A stretch of DNA of 64,000 bases from Sipunculus nudus (taxonomy: Eukaryota; Annelida; Sipuncula; Golfingiida; Sipunculidae), in the NCBI GenBank assembly GCA_026874595.1, contig CM049310.1, forward strand, positions 52,838,558 to 52,902,557, read 5' to 3'. The notes under the pieces were generated by a model. It was not told the origin of the DNA and made no database searches. It was given only the letters and a program-made list of their open reading frames with translations. Positions 1 to 48,537 of this stretch are shown in pieces. Numbering within the stretch: the stretch's first letter is position 1; every line of letters begins with the position of its first letter. The translations under genes and the position numbers were made by a program.

Positions 1-1234
1 TTCCTCTTTGCTATAGAGATCTATACTTTGTAATAACCTGACCAAATAGGGGACATAAATGTTGTAAAATGGCCTCGCATATATAAACGCAGTAAGAATT
101 CTGGTCAAAAATGCCAAATTTGTAAATGGCCAGGGTCTAATGATATTTAACACGGCTATGTTCACAGACGAGCCTTTGGTCCTTGGACCCTTAATAAATT
201 GTCTATTAAGATTTTTACAAGTGCATGTGTTCAGTCACAATTTATCACCCTTGCTTTGGATACTGAAATAAGAATAATGCCTCTTCTGCTTTGGGAAATT
301 GCCCTTGATATGCTCTTTGATAATCGATAGTTTAACCAGTTGGAGAAGACTGGTGGTGCCTCCTAAACTTTATAAGCATTGTTACTCGCCGCAGTAGCAG
401 GGAGAAATACTAAAATAGTCTGTCCGTCCGTTATGCCCCTTATGTTACCTACAATCACAGAGACCAACGCACCTACTTCCACATTTTTTTTTTTCATCTC
501 ATGACATATTCATCACCTTACTGAGTTATGAGTGGCACCTCCAGGTGGCACCACCTTAGATAAACTCCTCCTTGCGACCAAAAGTGGTATTTTCCCTTTC
601 TTCAAACCAGCGAGAAAATATGAACACTTGTATATCATGGACAATAATGCTTTTGAACCCGAGGAAATAAATGGTTATGAGGTGAAATGGATTATTTTCA
701 AAATTGTATGTAGATGGTTTGTTGATCGCCAAATTTTACGATTTAACGTGATTACATATACAAGGCAAAATTTGTTACCAAATACCTCAAGAACCACTGC
801 ACATATCATCATTAAATTTTCACAGCTAAGATCATGTCACTTTCAGGTGGCGCCACCAGTGAGGCCTTTTTCTATAAAAGGCAACATACAGTATATTACA
901 TATTATGGTAACAGTATGTTAGAAAAAGAGTATATATTCATAATTCAATCAGCCATGTACTTTGATGATTTCAGTCAAACTTTCCAAAAGTACTACAGGC
1001 CTTCACAGCTGAAAACGTGACAGTCCTCTAAAAAAGATTGCAGTTGATTTTTTTAACACAGGTAAGCTCTGGAACAAGAGAGACTTCCATTTCTGTTTGT
1101 GTGCATAAAAATCCTCTATCTACAGTCTTATACATTGTGCCAATTTTTCCCTGAATAGATTTATAACGGTGTTAAAAGGATAACTTCGAACGGCAATATG
1201 AGGACACGGGAGTTAATCTTTGATTGTATATATA

Positions 1235-1765
1235 TTCCGAAAGTCCAGAAATGTTAAGACTAAGATTGTATATGTTCCCAAAGTCCAGAAGTGTTAAGAC
1301 TAAGATTGTGTATATTCCAAAGTCCAGAAATGTTAAGACTAAGATTGTATATATTCCAAAGTCCAGAAAAGTTAAGACTAAGATTGCATATATTCTCAAA
1401 GTACAGAAATGTTAAGACTAAGATTAAATATTCCAAAGTCCAGAAATGTTAAGACTAAGATTGTATATATTCAAAAGTACAGAAAAGTTAAGACTAAGAT
1501 TGCATATATCCTCAAAGTACAGAAATGTTAAGACTAAGATTGAATATTCCAAAGTCCAGAAATGTTAAGACTAAGATTGTAAATTCCAAAGTCCAGAAAT
1601 GTTAAGACTAAGATTGTATATACTCCAAAGTCCAGAAAAGTTAAGACCAAGATTGCATATATTCTCAAAGAACAGAAATGTTAAGACTTAGATTAAATAT
1701 TCCAAAGTCCAGAAATGTTAAGACTAAGATTGTATATTCCAAAGTCCAGATATGTTAAGAGTGGT
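1235..1765. repeat. 39-bp minisatellite, about 14 copies
   Basis: GTTAAGACTAAGATT recurs at about 1253, 1293, 1332, 1371, 1411, 1448, 1487, 1527, 1564, 1601, 1640, 1680, 1718 and 1754 (37-40 bp apart), separated by ATATATTCCAAAGTCCAGAAAT variants. Confidence 0.95.
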
Positions 1766-1849
1766 ACAAAGGGTGCATGGAATGAGAGTTTGAATTCATA
1801 TTTGTTAGCATATACGACAGGGTATGAGATACACACACACATGCACCTC

Positions 1850-1855
1850 TATATA

Positions 1856-1894
<39 letters not shown>
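1850..1894. repeat. (TA)n microsatellite
   Basis: TA tract with one G interruption. Confidence 0.95.
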
Positions 1895-1897
<3 letters not shown>

Positions 1898-2534
1898 TAT
1901 ACGGTGTATATGTTCATTTATTATATACAGGTGATTTGTACAGGTACAAGCACAAAGTCAAATGTAGAATATAAACTATATTAAAAGTGTATTCTGTAGT
2001 GAACAATCTTGCAACATGTCAGCACAATATAGTGTTCCTGGTTCGTCATATATATGACTGGGTTTATTGGTGGCAGCCCATTGTTTTTACGGACAGAAGC
2101 TTGAATAAATGCCGCTGTCATTTAACCTGAGTGTTACGCTGTCTCATAAGTTGCTAAGACCCTTGTAGCGACGTCAGACTGTAAAAAAGTTTACATTTAA
2201 TAGATCCGGGATACAACATAGGATGTCGTTAACGTGTCAACAAAATAGTTGCTCTTAGGACATAATAAAGTGGCAGAACAGAGCGCTGAGAGATCGCTCT
2301 ATATCATGAATATGTAAGTGTTTCTATAGCAAGCTTTAAACCTGAGAGCTCGAGTCACGCATGCATGGGACATTTCTGATCCGCCGTGTGTGCTAGCATG
2401 TAATTTATGACTAACATTGAAGCGACATGACTTGGATAAACAATAAAATTACTCTCGATCTGACTGATAATAATAATAACATAGTTAAAGAAATCATCTG
2501 AACATATCTCAAATTAATAATACAATACATAGTT

Positions 2535-2538
<4 letters not shown>

Positions 2539-2580
<42 letters not shown>

Positions 2581-2930
2581 TATGTATATATATATAACTG
2601 TTATTATAATAAAGATGATATAATAAAAATAATAAAAATGATAATCGCAAAGTAATTATACAATACGTATGACATATATATGTGTATATAATTGTTATTA
2701 TAATAATGATGATATGATAAAATAATAATAATTATTAATATTATTTCTAACAATTGTTATCATTATTATAACAATTATTATTATTATTACAATTATTATT
2801 ATAATTATTATTATTATTATTATTATTCACTAATATCATTATTATTCTCTAAAATATCATTATTATTTATCACAAATATCATTATTATTATTCACTTATA
2901 TCATTATTATTATTCACATATCATTATCAT
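2539..2930. repeat. (TA)n followed by (ATT)n-rich low-complexity DNA
   Basis: TA tract to about 2596, then about 330 bp dominated by ATT/AAT triplets. Confidence 0.9.
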
Positions 2931-3844
2931 TATGACCGGGTTGCTGTATGATACTCCGTTTGAACCGAGTATTTGTGAATCAGATTGTGAATGTTGAGAC
3001 ATGATCGGTACAGTTAGGTCTATTTCTACGTGACCTGTCTAATGACTCCCAGGGGATATAAACGTTTTAGAATAGACCGCAGCTGATTAATTTATTGGCA
3101 CTTACAATGAATTTCATCCCTTTTATACCATACCAAATGCACTAAACTGCGATGCAGTTTGCCACACCGACCTATAATAACTTAAATAATTGATTAAAAG
3201 ATACCATTTCGGGCCTCGTATCTAAAAATAGTTCAAGTGGAAGCCTTTTCCGGTGTAGTAATCTCCCGTCGTTAGTGGCAGCAATTAATGAAACAATTGC
3301 AAAGGTTTATTTAAAGACTGATCGACTAAGTGGTACCAGTCACGGAAGCCTCGTTTTCAGATACAGTATGATTCCATGCACTGCATGATACCGCAAGCAT
3401 TTGGCTTTACAACCACTCCTCCTTTTATTATACAGCTTGGATTATCCGGAACTGGCAACGTTTTGTATGGATCTTTAGCACAATACCAATCCTTGTTTTC
3501 ATTTTATTAATTTCATTATTTTTTTTCTCTTCATTTTATTTTACTATTACTATTTTTTTTTTCCAAAATTTCGTTTCTTTATTACTACTGTACGGTATTT
3601 TGAACTGCGATATTTGGCACTCAGGAAATTAATAAACATGAGTGGATGTTTCTTTTATTGTGATTTCGAAGCGGAAGAGTTTAATTACTTGCCTACTGAG
3701 GACGTTTAATTTTGCTATCGGACAGATATGTGAAGGTCATTGCAGGTGCTGATAGGTCACTCTCGCGGCAAATGGATGAGTTAAGGCATGTAGCACCACC
3801 TTGAGAGTAGAACGGAGATTATTCGTTAAGTACCCCTTGTCGAA

Positions 3845-4165
3845 AATCTCCGTGGAACCCTGATATTTGGTGATGGTGACCTATATTCTGTAAACTATTG
3901 GCCAAAAACATGAATTTTAGCAACCTGAAAATCAGATGGGCACAAAATGTATTTGCTAGCCCCAGACTTTTCCAATGTAATATACAGTGAAGTCTTGGGC
4001 AATCACTATGGAAACCTGAAATAATTTAATGGTGACCTATATTTTGCGTGCTACCGACCAAAACAGCTTGGACAATCTCCATGGAAACTTAAAATTTGGT
4101 CATGATGACATATAATACTGGCCAAATACATTTAAGCACCCAGATAGTCAGACAGGGTACAAAAC
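3845..4165. repeat. Degenerate tandem pair, about 170-bp unit
   Basis: AATCTCC-TGGAA, TGATGGTGACCTATATT, and GGCCAAA-ACAT..AGCACC elements recur in the same order. Confidence 0.6.
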
Positions 4166-4726
4166 TTTACTGTTGGACATAGAATCTTCTGTCTTGATAA
4201 CCAGGGATTTTCTTCTTAAATGCATAAAGTCATTTTAGTTCAGTTAACTCCATATAAAAAGGCTAGATTTCAATGGAATGGCTGGACATATTTTCATGAA
4301 ACCTTTTCTTCCTGCCGATTTTGTAGAACTTTGATTGCTACAATTGAATGGGGATACCAACTAAAAAATTTGGCATTCAGATGATAAGATTCCATTTGTG
4401 AATGTCTTCCTAGTCAACTTCGCGTCATTTCGGATTTAGTCACTTGTTTATGTGTACTTTTTACAAATGACATCACATTCTCTTAAGCGTTTTTAGTGCT
4501 GTATTTTGGTCAATTCAATTAACCGATTGACGCTCTACCTAGCGGCAGAAAGAGTAACTATATTTCGCTTCCCTTTTCTTTCGATGAGAAGCCGATCCAT
4601 TTAGACCTGAGAATTTCAACTTTTGAAATCATCAGTCGTATAAGATTTATAAGCCAGGCCCAGAAAACGAATTTCACATTTTTCATAATCGATAAAATGG
4701 GGTAAAATAGTTAGTAGAACATTCTA

Positions 4727-4916
4727 GAAACGGATCGGGGGGGGGGGGGGGAGGCCCCCCCCCCTTTCCCGTTCGAAGCAATTTTTTATGAGGTTCAGAA
4801 AAAAAATTTGCAGCCTAGACCCCCTTTCCGGACCTTGGGACCTTTTTTTAGGTTTTTCATTAGTTCTTCCGGGTTGGACACCCCCCCCCCCCTTTCCTAA
4901 ATCCTGGATCTGCATA
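4727..4916. repeat. Poly-G/C dispersed repeat, copy 1
   Basis: Starts CGGATCGGGGGG and ends CCCCCTTTCCTAAATCCTGGATC, so ends are partly inverse. Related in layout and right end to 7950-8207. Confidence 0.7.
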
Positions 4917-5214
4917 ATCTTAAAATATGTGTTACATTATAGTAAAGTGTAACATCTTTATAAATATTACTACATTTTAATACTATATATATGCAAAAGG
5001 GATAAAGCTCTTCCTATTTATTATATATTCATGTATTAAAAAATCCATCTGGCATATTCCCTTGAGCGATTCATTCTCTATGTGCAACTGCCCATCTATC
5101 TGTATGTTTGTCTTGTCTTCTGTGTGTGCGTCGGGTTGTCTGTTTGCCCGTATATCCCTCTATTTTATTTTATTCCTTCAGAAATTTACTAAATACCTAG
5201 CATTCGTAAAGGAC

Positions 5215-5272
<58 letters not shown>
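5215..5272. repeat. (TA)n microsatellite
   Basis: Nearly pure TA tract. Confidence 0.95.
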
Positions 5273-5278
<6 letters not shown>

Positions 5279-6122
5279 TCATTCTCTTCCTCTTTCGCTC
5301 GCTTTGTGAGACGCACTCTTTATATAAGAATAGTACCTATACCCATTCTTCCTCGATGAAAATGTTGTCATGCACAAAAAAAGACGAATGAACAGTTTTA
5401 TTATCATATTTAACAAGGAATCGTCAGAAAGAAGTTTAAATAATACAAGGTCATCTCAAATCCATGTTAAAATAGCCCGGCCGCACTGAAAGCTAGAGGG
5501 AGGGCATTTGTTTTAATCTGCAGGTTAGCGACTCAATAATGTAATAAGGTGTGATTGTTTATGAATTAAATAAATAAATAATTTGTGAAAACCCCATGTT
5601 ATAAGTAAAATAATACGATCAAAAATGAACAATATTTGAACCCTTGAAAATATTGAAGGATTTTGTCCATAATTGACGATGCGCCTAAATATGTGCGTTG
5701 CGTAACCCGGCAGCGCCACCATGCGTCAAGGTGAAACTTCTCCCATGGGCGCCATCTGTGCATTGACCTCAGTGTTTCAGCGTTTAAGTTAGACATAAAT
5801 TATAAATTACATTGTAATAAACCCCTGAAGAGTAAGTAGCTGTTTACATTTTTTTTTCTTTGACAATGTTTGTTTAATCCTACATGAAAAAGTAAAGAAA
5901 TGTGTAAATGTATAAATTCTGATAGTGTATACGGAAAAAAAAGAAATGTATACCTAATATTTCATCATGTTTTTTTTATATTCAAGTGACAAGTCTGTAA
6001 GACATAATGATCCTCGATGTATATGTATTCATATATTTCCCCCTTTCCTGAATACATTTATATTTTAACTATAGCTGTCTATTCAGTTAAATATGCACAT
6101 GAAGTTGATTTAATACTTGCCA

Positions 6123-6127
<5 letters not shown>

Positions 6128-6189
<62 letters not shown>
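6128..6189. repeat. (TA)n microsatellite
   Basis: Pure TA tract. Confidence 0.95.
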
Positions 6190-6195
<6 letters not shown>

Positions 6196-7653
6196 ACATG
6201 TAATCAACATACCACTGGTTCAAATCAAAGCTTGGTGCAATTCTGTGTATACAGAGGGCGGAGAAATGGCTACATTTAGCTATTACATGATTGAAAGAAG
6301 AGTGGGATCCCACCTCGGGACCAACCCACTATTGCGACTTCCCCACAAACAAGCCCAATTATCTTGATAACGAATAAATGATTCAGGTACTTAGAATTTG
6401 AAAAATACGACCACCACGAAATTACAAAAATTTTGGTTAGCCCCCAAGTTGGTCGGAATTGTGTGTTTTTTATAGGTTATTCATATATATTTATCACAGT
6501 GTTGCTTATATGCTTCTGAAGGCAAAAGGTTTCACAGTTTAATCTGACGTTCATCAGTTAATCACAGTGCTAAAGAGCTAAACAAAACGCTTCTACATAA
6601 GCCTAAACATGAGTATGAAATATATAGTCCATTAGCCACCAATATATGTATTACCGTATGACACTATATTACTGTTTTTTCTGCGTACATTTTAATTGAC
6701 AATATGCGGTCACAATAGAGCTATCACTGACACAAAGACCGCTTTCTGCAATAATTTGCAACTCGACTATTGATTATAGTATGTGCTGATAATAACAATA
6801 ATAATTAGTTTTCAATATTTTATGTAAAATGGCTAAAGCCAAGCAAATTATTTGTACATTGGAACTAGCGTGCTTCAGTAATCTGATAAATGTAATCCGT
6901 ATAAGTATTTTATAAATGATATTTATCATGAAGTAAAAGTGATTCTTGTTTCTCTTTGTATTTTATGTTATTTTTGAGAGGTTTGATTCCGAACGGGCCA
7001 GATATATATCATCCTGCATGGTACAGGTTTGGTTCCGAAAAGCCAGCATATTTTCCTCCTGTAACTATAAGGTTCGGTTTAGGTTAGGTATTTATCATGC
7101 AGATACATGTTTAATTCCGAATGGGCCAGATCCTTTCTCATCGATTAAAGTTTTGTGCCGGAATGGGTGGGATATATATCTTTATATTTGCTGACATTAT
7201 TTGTAACACGTACAACCAGATGAAACTGTTTTGAATACACAATTCTTGGACGCAAATATTTTATGTTTTGCAATATATAGTTCAACTAATGTCCACCAGA
7301 GGTCTCTCTTAGACACTCTTCAAAACATCCCAGGTCTTTTCGCTGAAGTAAGAAGCTTAATAAATGAAAATTCCATTTAACATATTGTTATAATTAACAT
7401 AATAATTCCACAGAATCATCCATGATCCTTTTTTTTTTTTTTTGAAAACTTATCTAGAACTGCATGTCAACGCGTGTAAAACAGAATGAATTTTATATCA
7501 ATCCAAAATATATTCTTCCACAAGTATCGACGTAAGCCTTTGGAAGAACAGAGCCATCCAAGTCGATTTTGCCGAGTAAGCATTAGATGTAGAGGAGCGG
7601 CCTCTGGTGGAGAAATTTTTTTTTTTCACAGTGTCGCACAGAAATTCATTCTC

Positions 7654-42137
<34,484 letters not shown>

Positions 42138-43978
42138 TTCGAGAGATTTTGATCTTCTTCAATAGTTCACCCGTTATAAATCGTCTTCTCAAGTAAGGTG
42201 ACGTCTTAAATAAACCCGCAGTTAATGCGGCTTGACTAGCCGATAGGTCTTTATAAGCTTCACTCCTTCACAATCGTAGTTCATATGATGTTTAAGAGTT
42301 TCCCGTCATTTATAAATATATTTGTTATATCATGTTGTGGACTTTGATATATATATTCTAATAATTCTCCGAAAGTCCCCGTGCAGTATCACCTGAATTT
42401 GACAAGGTTATCCTAGTGCAGCTAATATCCCTTCAGCTCTCACTGAGCACCTTTTCTCATTTAACATGCAGTATTTAGATCGTCGGCGTATTGGCGTAGT
42501 AATACGTTCTCGTGTAGCACTTTCGAGAAGTCTGGACAAACTGCTAAGCCTGCGTCATGCGGGGAGTGCAGGTATCGACTTGTACATGTATCTGCCATAT
42601 TACTTTATTGAAAGTCAGGTCAATGCATATCAACTAACACATCAATGGGGAATGCTAGTTTGTCGATTAAATATTTACTCATTAAACTTCCAGGGTACGT
42701 GATTGGATACTCAGACAAAGACTGAGGTTTCTCACGATGACTGACTATAATCTGTAATCTGATTTTTGCGTGCTTGATTATGTGCGATTAATGTGAACGT
42801 TGAGAACTTTCTGAAATAAAACGTCATCTTTAAGTGGGATAAACTGTAGGTTTTTTATTGAATATGTGCGAAACCAGGTCAACAAGACCCAATATACAGA
42901 TACATGTACTTCAATTGGTAACATTGTTTCTGTAAAGGGCGGATAAGACTTTCATTCATATCGTTAAATGAAATGAGTAAAACCATTTTTGTGTGACTTT
43001 ATAATCAGAGACCATCACAGACTGTAGAATTACCCTTTTGAACAATTAGTTTATCTTCCTAAAATTAACTCCAGGTTACAGGTGTGCAAAGGAGGTTACC
43101 ACTTTTATTTTTCCGCGCCCTTTTTCCATAACCGACTCATAATCTTGGTTAGATTTATGGTGTGAATATAGTTTAGAGTTGGTCATGTGTGGTCTGAGAC
43201 TTTTTTCCCTCAGTAATTAAGAAACAAAAAATATATATGAACAACAAAAAGTTATGCATATAACCATAGATATCTGATCTTTGAATAGAAAAATCTTTAA
43301 AATATTAAAACTCTGTAAAATAAAAGAGAAAATATGATATGGAACTGTAGTGTTTACCTTAAAGATTAATCTAGTGAGATTTAGATCTATTAAATAAGCA
43401 CGAATTAAAGCACGAATAACTGTTACAAACGTGTACCACTGCAGATATGAGCACCTGCTTGTTTAACTAATACGGTCGTCTATATATTCGTGCTACATTA
43501 GAGACATCACGGTCTAATTGATTCTGGTTAATCATTTTTTTTTAATTATTGTGTATTAATCTTCACTGACATGAACCGGAAGAACCTTGTATGGTTTGTT
43601 AAAGCTGTCAGTTTGTGTGCAGCCTTGAAAGTCCTACAAATCATTGCCACCTTTAAGACATTCTGCTCATCGTCTTGGCAAATATGTTTCACTCAAAACC
43701 CAAACACAAATTGTGAACCAGTTGGAAACAGGTTAGAGAATCAGAGTCCTGCAAATTTCAGTGTTCATGCAATTTTTAATGTAAACGTCTTTTAACAGAC
43801 ATAATATAAAACCAGATTTCACGGATGACCAGAAGAAAAATTTAATGAGGTAGGAGTGAAATGTACTATCAAATAAATCCTTAAAATGTACTCTCTCTAA
43901 TATATGGATATCAAATTAATCTAAGAAAGAATTATATTGACATCTGGTAACTTGAATTGTCGACGTTTCACGTAAATT

Positions 43979-43980
<2 letters not shown>
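42138..43980. other. Upstream flank of the channel gene
   Basis: Expected to hold the promoter and any 5'UTR exon, but no convincing core promoter element or splice-linked exon could be picked out by eye. Confidence 0.5.

Positions 43981-44064
<84 letters not shown>
43981..44064. repeat. (TA)n microsatellite
   Basis: Pure TA tract of 84 bp, among the longest in the window. Confidence 0.95.
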
Positions 44065-44067
<3 letters not shown>

Positions 44068-44390
44068 CGGAGAATGTTTCGGCATATATTTCAATACCAT
44101 ATACCATATATATCAATGGAAGGTGGGCTATAGTGAAGCGATGTATAGGGGACCACTGAAAAGTTCGACATGCCTGAGGACGGGGGCCTAAAACAGTTTA
44201 AAAAAACATATTATGGTACATATTGTGTAATTTTAGATTTTCTGAGGAAATTCTTTTGACATTATTTATAAGTTAGTTGAACAAACACGATGATCGGGTT
44301 CTCTGATGTCATCGCGCCTGAACGGCATGCTGAGAGAGAAAATATGTTACCGTAATCACAATGTTTAAAGGGGACTGTTCCGATTTTTCA

Positions 44391-44412
44391 TATATATATA
44401 TATATATATATA
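44391..44412. repeat. (TA)n microsatellite, short
   Basis: 22 bp of pure TA. Confidence 0.9.
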
Positions 44413-44449
44413 AACCTAAGAAAAAACCCTTGAATCTTCAATAAACATA

Positions 44450-44660
44450 TTCCAGAAAACGCCGATCCCACGGTGCATAGGTTGTTCCTTGTGTTCATAT
44501 ATCCACAAGTTTATAATATTTTGGCGGGCGCCTAAATAATTCAAACACATTCAACAAGAGCATATGGCGGCAAGACAAAAGAACAAGAGTTTTGCATAAA
44601 ATGTTTTGCAACTAGTGGCCTTCCTTTACTTAGCAGGTACTAGTATTCCCTGCAGTTCAT
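44450..44660. repeat. Dispersed repeat, copy 1 of 3
   Basis: Shares GTTTATAATAT, AACACATTCAACAAGAGCAT, AAATGTTTTGCAACTAGTG and GGCCTT order with 62341-62830 and 63320-63850. Confidence 0.7.
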
Positions 44661-45486
44661 CAATAATTACACAGAGTAAGCCAAGAAACAGATACATTTT
44701 ACAGGTAAGGTAGTTAAATTGCTGGCTGTAATACAAGGGCATGAGTGTGTTCATCAGATATCGACGCTCATAGTGCCCTTTAAATGTTTACAATAAAATG
44801 AACACCTAAACGGATGAAATTGACAAATTGCTATCTTTTGAGGACAAGCAAACAGCTCTGTTGCTAAAAAGCTATGAGTGATGGGTAAAGTTAGTGATTA
44901 CATTTTAAAATCAAACTTAACGAAGGCAAAAACAACTGTTGCGACATTTTCAAAAGATCAAGCTTATAAAGCTGTTTTATTTCTTTCTGTATCGCGAAAT
45001 TCACAACAAAAGCAAAAGGAAAGCTTCAGGTCCGCGTGAAAAATTCTAAAATGTCACTAGATATTCTCTTCATTCTCCATTGAATTTCTCCATTTCTCGA
45101 TTGATCATGAGTAGACAGTTGTGCGTGATATAATACACGAGTAATAGTTAGAATGAGCGGAAGCAATTAATGCATAATGTAACGGCTCGGGTGTAGGATC
45201 TGTAGGATTAACTTTACTAAAACAGATTACAAAAGCCTCCAATCGCTTTATCATTTCATGTGACGGGATTTTCAGTTCACTTAATTTACCGTGTATTTGC
45301 GACAAGGTCGATAACCTTACGTTCTCCACATACGAGACCTGTCTATATGAAGTTCAATTATTCATTGTGCACAATAAACCTTGTCCCTGCGTGGAGGTTG
45401 ATGACCTATGGCTGACTCTTACACAGACGGCATAATTATAAAAACTGTATACCCAACAGACATTTTATGAAACGTTTGATTATTTA

Positions 45487-45490
<4 letters not shown>

Positions 45491-45541
<51 letters not shown>
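45491..45541. repeat. (TA)n microsatellite
   Basis: Pure TA tract joining X and Y of the first tandem unit. Confidence 0.95.
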
Positions 45542-45543
<2 letters not shown>

Positions 45544-45968
45544 TTAAAGTCACGTATCTCTTGTTTAAGAGTTTCCTCTGACGTTTGCTTGGTATTAAAA
45601 TGCATTACTTTTTTTGTGCACCCGTCCTCCTAATAGCTCCCCCCAAAAATGGCCGTAACCCCCCCCCCCCCCCCTCCTAAATACACAAGCTTGGCCTTAA
45701 TTCTGGCCTAGTATTAACTACGGTATCTTAATTTACCGTGTATTTGCGACAAGGTCGATAACCAGCATTCTCCACAAGTTCAATTATTCATTGGACACAA
45801 TAAACCTTATCCCTGTACGGAGGTGGATAACCTACAGCTAACTTTTACACAGCGAATATTTATAAAAACTGTATACCAAAGAGACATGTTATGAAACGTT
45901 TGATTATTTCATGTGACGGGATTTTCAGTTCACTTAATATGACTTGACTTTAATATATATATATATAT

Positions 45969-48381
45969 CAGACATGGGGTCTATTACAGTTGTTTTATTA
46001 CTATTACTATTATTATTACTTTCAATTTCTGATATTACTATTACCATTACTATTACCACATTCTATCTTCTATTACTATTACTATTACTATTACTATTAC
46101 TGGGGTATCTATTACTATTACTATTACTGGAATATCTATTACTATTACTATTACTATTTCTTAAACTGATTGGAGGATTCTAGAACTTGCGCAGTCATGA
46201 GTGCCATAAACTAGCACTACAATCACATTTTTAAATAATATTACAAGCACCTATATCATCCAGTTACCTACACAATTTTCTTTTACTGTGTCTGTCATTC
46301 ACAAGAAGCCTAAAGATACTGGAGACCTTATTTATTTCAGCTTCTTAAATTTTTTTTTTATCTTGAAACTTCAATGATCGTTATCGGGGCTTTCAAGTCG
46401 AAATTATAAGATAATTGTATGAACTCTTGAATACATGTAATTTAAAAGCAACCCATTGTATAAAGGCCCTGGCATATGTGAAATATTGATTTATAATTAT
46501 ATGCATACTTTTACATTTTATATTATTTTCATATATATTTCATATTAATTTGATAGTACATAATTCCGTTTAGATTTAGATTTTCATTGTAATTAAAAAT
46601 TGTCTCCAGAGGAATTATTCATGATTATTGCATATTATTATTTAGTATCAAAGCTGACAAACTAGTCCTTTATGTATGTATCAGGAGAGGAATTAATGTA
46701 GGCCTGTGTCCTGTTTCCCAGTCCTTATAAATATATCCAATAAATATACTGTTTACGTCAAGATTCTGGACAGAACCAAACTGAAGACAAAAGTATCCCA
46801 TCTTCTCTGGTGTATATGTTCATTTGTATGTGATGACATGTTTTATACCATCACATAGTACATCTTGAGAGTGAACAGAGGTGGTAAACTTTACAAGGTG
46901 TAATCCCAAATGGACAGGTTCAGATAGACAGGTCGGATTTTTTTCGATTCCACTTGGACGGGTCCCAGTCCGGTGGGTCCCATGCAGTTGGACGGGTCCC
47001 AGACAGACGCTCTATCATTAACAAATGGGTTTCAGAAATAACGAAGGCTTCAATCCCCGAATATTTTTTCTTGTGTAATAAAGTCACGTAAATATAACAT
47101 AGCTTCTCAATAGAACCCGTCAAACGGGACCCGTCTAACTGGGTCCCGTCCAAATGGAACCGTTTAAAAGGGACCCGTCCAACTGGCGCCTGTCCAGCTG
47201 ACATGTAATCCTTTACAATAATTGTAGCATGCATTGTTTTTATTCTCCTGGCATGCCCTTCTTCATTGCAGCAAAACCAGCATAGGATAAAGTGGGAATA
47301 TGGAGAGTGATTTAAATTTACATCAATTTTACAAAACAAATACCATATTATTTTAATAACTTTCATAATAACTTTTGCATTAAACAATCTTGTACTTTAA
47401 ATTTTGTACATAACAGGATCTAATTATTTGATATCAAAATTTCAGATATTAAATAATAAAATATTAACAGTTATTTATATTCTCATATTATATAATCACA
47501 TAAATTAAAATCATAAAAAATTGTTCTTTTTATCATCAAAATATAAATTAACATTCTTTTAGATACTGAATGAAGGTCTGTAAAATTGGTACTATGAAAT
47601 ATCAGTCAAGTATTAAAAGAATATGTATATAAATTAACTAGATAATACATGTGCCTGCAGTGTGACTTTATCCAAGTGATTGTAGTACTTGTATGAGTTT
47701 ATAGCATTGTAGGCTTCAAAACATTATGCTTATTGAAAACACCATAAGCTTATCATGAACATTTTGGGTCTGCACTGTATCTGGTTCCATATTATATTTT
47801 ATTTGAATGTGTGGTATTGCAATCTGTATGAATAAAATGCAAACTGGCTTGTGAAAACAAATCTAGGTACATTTCAAAATATGCCTATGGATTGATGGAT
47901 TTGAAATAAGATGTACATGTCACAATAACAATACACTATTTATCTGTCTCTTAACATCAGACATGCCTCTGTTTATCCATGGTTTATTAATCAAAGGTCA
48001 GATTGTGCCAGGTAACTTATTTGGCTGTGACCAACTCTGTCCAGTACTCTTATGTAATTAGCACCAGTGGTCACCAGCAATGTGGCAGCTGGCCTATGCT
48101 TGCCTCAACAATAGCACATCCTGGGCAATTACTGGACAAGAACTGTGTCTGTTCAGCATTATTTGCTGATATGCTTCATGATCAAGGGGCTCACAGGAAG
48201 TAATAGGAAGTAATATGTATTACTCTATTACTTTGCCTTCTGTTTCTATTACTATTACTGTTACAGCTCAAATTTTTGAGTCTATTACTATTACTATTAC
48301 TATTACTATTACATGGAAAAATGCTGTAATAGTCTATTACTATTACTATTACTATTACTTATTACTATTACCCCATGTCTG
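45969..48381. mobile_element. hAT-like non-autonomous element with CAGACATGGGG ends
   Basis: 2413 bp. The left end CAGACATGGGGT is matched by the inverse of the right end ACCCCATGTCTG. Both flanks are (TA)n, so an 8-bp ATATATAT duplication is compatible but not diagnostic. (ATTACT)n arrays lie just inside both ends (46000-46160, 48230-48370). No transposase was recognised. Confidence 0.75.
46905..47215. repeat. Foldback repeat built of GGACGGGTCCC units
   Basis: The left arm (about 46960-47010) has AGTTGGACGGGTCCC and variants in tandem. The right arm (about 47105-47195) has the inverse, GGGACCCGTCCAACT and variants, also in tandem, with about 100 bp between the arms. It lies inside the hAT-like element. 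Confidence 0.75.
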
Positions 48382-48426
<45 letters not shown>

Positions 48427-48537
48427 AAAGTCACAGATCTATTGTTTAAGATTTACCACTGACGAGTGCTTGGTATTAAAATGCATTACTTTTTTTTGTT
48501 TACCCGTCCTCCTACTAGCTCCTCTCAAATATGGTCG

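Noticed and set aside
532-1020. Longest open frame in the left flank (162 codons)
   Set aside because: No recognisable domain, AT-driven composition, no supporting splice or promoter context. Likely chance.
1172-1415. Repetitive hydrophobic ORFs over the 39-bp minisatellite
   Set aside because: They follow from a repeat length divisible by three, and stop where a unit changes length.
1235-1765. CRISPR-like array
   Set aside because: Units are contiguous with no unique spacers, and the DNA is eukaryotic.
43916-44159. Tyr-Ile repeat ORFs over TA tracts (several loci)
   Set aside because: Translation artefacts of (TA)n microsatellites.
46920-47387. 155-codon minus-strand ORF with LDGTQLDGSRLTGS-like repeats
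   Set aside because: The repeats mirror the GGACGGGTCCC foldback DNA; no domain or splice support.
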